From Schistosoma mansoni (taxonomy: Eukaryota > Platyhelminthes > Trematoda > Strigeidida > Schistosomatidae), in the NCBI RefSeq assembly GCF_000237925.1, contig NW_017386090.1:186001-250000 (forward strand): a DNA stretch of 64,000 nt, given 5' to 3'. Within the stretch, counting starts at the first letter, position 1; the number at the start of each line of letters is the position of its first letter. The notes beneath the pieces were generated by a model that was not told the DNA's origin, ran no database searches, and saw only the letters and a program-made list of their open reading frames with translations. Of the stretch, positions 59,413 to 64,000 are shown piece after piece. Made by a program: the position numbers and the translations under genes.

Positions 59413-60537
59413 TATTCCGATGAGAATAATGAATGGTAACTGTTGGAAGCTATTTGTGGACTAATACTATACACATATTTTTATTGTATAGTCCTTAAGT
59501 AACTAAGCTATGCATACTCATGTTCCTCTTATTATGAGCTTTATTTTGATCCATAGACTATTATTATACGATTTACCATTCTTGAGTTATACCCAGTATA
59601 TTAGTTACAGTCTCCCACATTCACGGATACTTTTGGCTAAATCTTGTTTGGTTTGTATATAAACTCAGTATGTTTGAAATACATGATTCATATCACGGAG
59701 GCTGAGGTCGGTGTTCTGGACTTAACAGACAGGTCTAGGCAGAAAGCAGAGACCGATAAAGACTCTAGACTGCTCGTACGGGCTTTATGCATCATTGGTC
59801 CGGTTGATAAGTCACTGTTCTCCTAATTGGCGGCATCATCACATACTGATAGGGTCACAAGTTCACAAGATATAACATACCGCAATTTCACTTTTTTAAA
59901 GAGAAGTAAGTCAAATACTTGTTCTGATCATATTAGTGTTGGAGATTGTATGATTCATAAAGATAATGACATGTATCTAAGTGGAATCAATTCATTTACT
60001 CATGTAAATCTCAATGTTATTACTTTGTGTTATATCGTGTGAGTGATGCGTACGTTCCCTGTTTGTATGCATGAACATTATGAGACCGCCCAATTGGAGA
60101 GCAGTGAATTCATTAATCACCCAATGATACACAAAGCCGTGTGAGCAGTCTTTAGTACTTATCAGTCCTGCTTTCTGCCTAGCCCAGTCAGTTAAGTCCA
60201 GAACACCAATAAAAGCCTCTGCAATATGAATCATTATTCTCAAACATACTGGGTTTATATACTAAACAAACTAACCACATTGTACCAATAAAATAGAAAA
60301 TAACATTTGTACAAGATTTGACCAAATGTGGCTGTGAATAGGGCGAACAGTAATGAATGGACTAGGGATAACTCAAGAATGGTAAATCGTATAATAATAG
60401 TCTATAGGTCAAAATGAAGCTTATAGTAAGAGGGACACGAATATGGATACTTTAGTTACTTAACAATTATACAATAAGAAATATACATATCACATTGGTC
60501 CATAAACAGTCCTCAAAGGTTACCATTCATAATTCTC
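59413..60537. repeat. 1.1-kb fold-back with long arms
   Basis: The left arm, about 59413-59880, and the right arm, about 60025-60537, are reverse complements at roughly 75-80 percent with some indels, with a loop of about 145 bases. Shared landmarks are GACTATTATTATACGATTTA and GGTGTTCTGGACTTAAC. Either two head-to-head copies of one repeat or a single element with long terminal inverted repeats. It lies downstream of the TMEM45-like exon on the minus strand, so in that gene's next intron. Confidence 0.85.
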
Positions 60538-60606
60538 CACGGGATATAACACTATGAGATAAATCTCTTGACATATTTTTAAAAATGATAAAACTGTAGA
60601 ACTTAC

Positions 60607-60835
60607 TTGACAAAGCCATGAACCAGTTAAAATGAGACAAAATTTATGTATCAAACTGAAGATAAGATTAGAATTGGAAATAATCTCTACAAAATATGAT
60701 ATAGTTGTGAATAATATTGTCTGAATCAAAATATTATGTACATGTGTATCAAATGGAGTTCGTCCGTGTAGATGAAATGTCAGCATAAAGTATATGGCAG
60801 ATCCCATCAGAAGGTAAAAAAAATCAGAAATTTGC
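60607..60835 (-). CDS. TMEM45-family membrane protein, one internal exon
   Basis: Minus-strand exon bounded by an acceptor TTCATTTTAG at 60836 and a consensus donor CAA|GTAAGT at 60607/60606. It is 229 nt (phase 2 in, phase 0 out), 76 codons. The peptide runs ISDFFYLLMGSAIYFMLTF, then HLHGRTPFDTHVHNILI, then a hydrophobic segment, and ends LILTGSWLCQ. The H-x-H-G-R motif followed by the histidine-containing helix and the GSWxxQ end are characteristic of TMEM45/DUF716 multi-pass membrane proteins, whose biochemical role is poorly known. I did not find the flanking exons: downstream is the 1.1-kb fold-back, upstream is a family A repeat and then the region around the second N gap. The gene may continue outside the window or be disrupted by misassembly. 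Confidence 0.75.
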
Positions 60836-61214
60836 CTAAAATGAAACAGTAAATAAATAATATCTTCATAGATAGATTCGATTGTAATAATTTTATGATT
60901 TATTAAACAGGATGTGCAGATAAAGGTTAACGTCCGATGTTATTGGAATCAACTAATTCTACAGTACGATATCTGCAGAGGTTAATTCCTCTATATCTGA
61001 CTCCAATAGATAATATTCCGTTGACTGAGTATTAAGGCAGGCCAAATCTCCTGGTAATATTATGAATTTACTTGAGATTATTCAAAAGTCAGAAACAGTT
61101 GTACAGATAGTATATTGTTCATAATCAGTAAAAATCCTCAAACACATAGGGAAGAGAGTGTGAGAGAGTGTAGAGAACAAAGCGAAACGAATCTGAGTTG
61201 GTTCACATATCTTC
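60836..61214. other. Intronic AT-rich sequence upstream of the TMEM45-like exon
   Basis: No further TMEM45 exon is recognised here on the minus strand. Confidence 0.4.
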
Positions 61215-61674
61215 TCTGGTTCGTTCATTTGTATGAGGTCTGTGATACTGTCCAGGTGCCCAAACTGAAGCAGGTGGTTTACTGAGGGGGCCATACCCAG
61301 AGCCTTTGACCTAAAGGTCTAGTCCACAAGGCAGTGGAACATCGTGAGGAGATGCAGTCCCATGGTAGTCGGTCACCAACGATTGATTCATACACCATTT
61401 GTTCCATCAGGATACTGGAGTCCATGTGCACCATTGGTTTGGAATGAGGGTTTTCCAACTCCCCTAGGTGGACACTCCACATCCACCAACCCGGTTAAAG
61501 CGCCAAACATTCGCTTTTCGTCCTCTCAATTTTGTAAACAACACCCACGGTGCAAGAAAGCAGTGAGTATGACTTCCCTGACAGAGGCTATATCCGCGTA
61601 GCCATGTGAGAGCATTTGGAGAGGGACAGCGGAATCTCTCCACTCTCGGCCGTACCAGGGCATTTGGGGGCCCG
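61215..61674 (-). repeat. Family A retroposon
   Basis: Minus-strand copy. The 5' end is complete (GGGCCCCCAAATGCCC read on the minus strand, at 61674). The 3' tail end is missing at 61215. Confidence 0.88.
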
Positions 61675-62131
61675 ACTTAGATTAACCCAAACAATTGTCA
61701 TACTTTTTCTAGCTTTACATCGTCTCTATTATCTCCAAAATCGAAGATCATCATGATTTAAGCACAAAAAGATTGTCGACATTGTTTCACAGTTGTTACA
61801 CACTTATAGCCAGGCTGTGTATAAACTTAGGATTGATGTTGCATTACCTACTGATCATTTTAAAAGTATTGTCGTTTGCAAAAATAAATCAGTTAAATCA
61901 TTAACCATGATAGTTTGTATTTTCTTGTATTCGATATTGATAAGTCTATTGAATGAACATTCAATTCGATTTCCTAGCCGTTACTGATAACCTCAGACTG
62001 AATTTACATGATAAATTGAACACAAAAGGAAAGGTATAAAGGGGGAGATAGTATAGTCTGGTGATAAGGATTTATTTGACTCCCAAAATAAATCACTTTA
62101 AGTGATTTGTATGAATTGAACTGGGTTATGT

Positions 62132-62589
62132 TGTAGTATCAGTTTATTTGTTAAGCCCATATACTTTATCCTAGCTACTGGCCAAGCCAATTCGCTTGTC
62201 ATGAGTCATATTTTGATCTTGTTAATTATTCGCTTATTAACCTTGGCTATACTTTTATATGAGCATATATGTGTACACTTCGTATCTTATTCATCATATG
62301 TCTGTCACTCATTTTTGTCCGACTATAAATGTTGATTAACGCTTGCTTAAATGGAGTTGGCTTCCCAGCCATCTCCACTGCATGTCGTTTCCGCCTCGTT
62401 CACTTCCTTCGCTTATTCGCCTGTTCACTCGCTCGTTATTATTCGCTCAGGTGTTGCTAACTTTCTGACCTGAGTTATTCGACAATAAACTGTAGTTGCT
62501 GCTATCCTTTGTCTTCTGATTTTACGCGCCGTTAAGATTAGAATTATATCGGTTATCGAAACGAACGATTAACGAATCGCGGCACTACA
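62132..62589 (+). repeat. Solo LTR with target duplication
   Basis: 458 bp, TGTAGTATC to GGCACTACA, flanked by 4-bp repeats ATGT (62128-62131 and 62590-62593). An AATAAA lies at about 62484. Related to 53353-53785 and to the fragment at 31845-32006. No internal part: a solo LTR left by recombination. Fossil. Confidence 0.85.
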
Positions 62590-62955
62590 ATGTTTAACAA
62601 TAATAATTCAATACCTTACTATGTGAATGAATATGTTTACCCAATATTATGCAATTATGCATCTATAATTCTNNNNNNNNNNNNNNNNNNNNNNNNNNNN
62701 NNNNNNNNNNNNNNNNNNNNNNNNNNNNNNNNNNNNNNNNNNNNNNNNNNNNNNNNNNNNNNNNNNNNNNNNNNNNNNNNNNNNNNNNNNNNNNNNNNNN
62801 NNNNNNNNNNNNNNNNNNNNNNNNNNNNNNNNNNNNNNNNNNNNNNNNNNNNNNNNNNNNNNNNNNNNNNNNAGAATTATAGATGCATAATTGCATAATA
62901 TTGGGTAAACATATTCATTCACATAGTAAGGTATTGAATTATTATTGTTAAACAT

Positions 62956-63413
62956 TGTAGTGCCGCGATTCGTTAATCGTTCGTTTCGATAACCGATATA
63001 ATTCTAATCTTAACGGCGCGTAAAATCAGAAGACAAAGGATAGCAGCAACTACAGTTTATTGTCGAATAACTCAGGTCAGAAAGTTAGCAACACCTGAGC
63101 GAATAATAACGAGCGAGTGAACAGGCGAATAAGCGAAGGAAGTGAACGAGGCGGAAACGACATGCAGTGGAGATGGCTGGGAAGCCAACTCCATTTAAGC
63201 AAGCGTTAATCAACATTTATAGTCGGACAAAAATGAGTGACAGACATATGATGAATAAGATACGAAGTGTACACATATATGCTCATATAAAAGTATAGCC
63301 AAGGTTAATAAGCGAATAATTAACAAGATCAAAATATGACTCATGACAAGCGAATTGGCTTGGCCAGTAGCTAGGATAAAGTATATGGGCTTAACAAATA
63401 AACTGATACTACA
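62956..63413 (-). repeat. Mirror copy of the solo LTR
   Basis: Exact reverse complement of 62132-62589 as part of the palindrome around the N gap, so not an independent insertion. Confidence 0.95.
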
Positions 63414-63870
63414 ACATAACCCAGTTCAATTCATACAAATCACTTAAAGTGATTTATTTTGGGAGTCAAATAAATCCTTATCACCAGACTATACTATCTC
63501 CCCCTTTATACCTTTCCTTTTGTGTTCAATTTATCATGTAAATTCAGTCTGAGGTTATCAGTAACGGCTAGGAAATCGAATTGAATGTTCATTCAATAGA
63601 CTTATCAATATCGAATACAAGAAAATACAAACTATCATGGTTAATGATTTAACTGATTTATTTTTGCAAACGACAATACTTTTAAAATGATCAGTAGGTA
63701 ATGCAACATCAATCCTAAGTTTATACACAGCCTGGCTATAAGTGTGTAACAACTGTGAAACAATGTCGACAATCTTTTTGTGCTTAAATCATGATGATCT
63801 TCGATTTTGGAGATAATAGAGACGATGTAAAGCTAGAAAAAGTATGACAATTGTTTGGGTTAATCTAAGT

Positions 63871-64000
63871 CGGGCCCCCAAATGCCCTGGTACGGCCGAG
63901 AGTGGAGAGATTCCGCTGTCCCTCTCCAAATGCTCTCACATGGCTACGCGGATATAGCCTCTGTCAGGGAAGTCATACTCACTGCTTTCTTGCACCGTGG
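63871..64000 (+). repeat. Family A 5' end, mirror of 61545-61674
   Basis: Begins GGGCCCCCAAATGCCC and runs to the window edge. It is the palindromic counterpart of the 5' part of the copy at 61215-61674. Confidence 0.95.

Larger units (their letters stand above)
61545..64000. repeat. Perfect inverted repeat centred on the second assembly gap
   Basis: 61545-62672 and 62873-64000 are exact reverse complements wherever I compared them (position x pairs with 125545 minus x), including the window's last base. Arms are at least 1,128 bp and continue outside the window. The 200 N at 62673-62872 sit exactly at the centre. Absolute identity plus a set-size gap suggests an assembly artefact, but a real young palindrome is possible. 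Confidence 0.95.

Noticed and set aside
62590-62955. Open frames on both strands across the second gap
   Set aside because: They consist mostly of N and arise from the palindrome.
61793-63752. Two identical 64-codon frames as a gene family
   Set aside because: They are mirror images of one another through the palindrome, and the frame itself shows no known family.
1-64000. CRISPR array, operon structure or rRNA genes
   Set aside because: No regularly spaced direct repeats with unique spacers, no bacterial-type gene packing and no rRNA-like conserved blocks were seen.

Overview
The window is AT-rich, intron- and repeat-dense eukaryotic DNA that looks like a blood fluke (Schistosoma). Four signs support this: SINEs carrying a tRNA-like promoter plus a hammerhead ribozyme (the Sm-alpha type), RTE and CR1-like LINE pieces, Ty3/gypsy elements, and 32-34 bp micro-introns near the 5' ends of genes. 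No bacterial-type operons, CRISPR arrays or rRNA genes are seen. Two 200-base N gaps (35321-35520 and 62673-62872) are scaffold gaps.

Host genes. These are mostly built from small exons and so are easily missed. (1) ZRANB2, minus strand, 12169 to 7071: four exons join in frame to 287 aa, with two RanBP2-type zinc fingers and an acidic/Ser-rich tail. (2) A small multi-pass membrane protein, plus strand, 24153 to 29365: its first introns are both exactly 34 bp, and a 4.6-kb intron holds a CR1-like LINE. (3) A CISD (mitoNEET/NAF-1) iron-sulfur protein, minus strand, 41123 to 40659: three exons, 132 aa, with introns of 32 and 34 bp. (4) One exon of a TMEM45-family membrane protein, minus strand, 60835 to 60607. 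(5) Weaker exon candidates on the minus strand at 361-576 and 53916-54320.

Repeats, left to right. At 0-12 kb there is a retroposon here called family A, plus RTE pieces, some of them inside ZRANB2 introns. At 12.5-18.6 kb an old minus-strand gypsy element is interrupted by a young plus-strand gypsy element with two near-identical LTRs and a 4-bp target duplication. At 19.8-27 kb lie two decayed CR1-like LINEs on the minus strand, the first interrupted by another retroposon. At 30-40 kb there are hammerhead SINEs, RTE 3' ends, family A copies (one with a clean 10-bp target duplication) and the first N gap inside an inverted repeat. At 45-58 kb there are hammerhead SINEs, solo LTRs and LINE ends. 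At 59.4-60.5 kb there is a 1.1-kb fold-back. From 61.5 kb to the end of the window there is a perfect inverted repeat centred on the second N gap.

Main unusual signal. Hammerhead SINEs of at least two subfamilies occur as mirror-image composites: a minus-strand hammerhead arm, a spacer or tRNA-like domain, then a plus-strand hammerhead arm. Two composites (45.4 kb and 56.0 kb) share the same internal junction, which suggests that the composite itself was copied as a unit.
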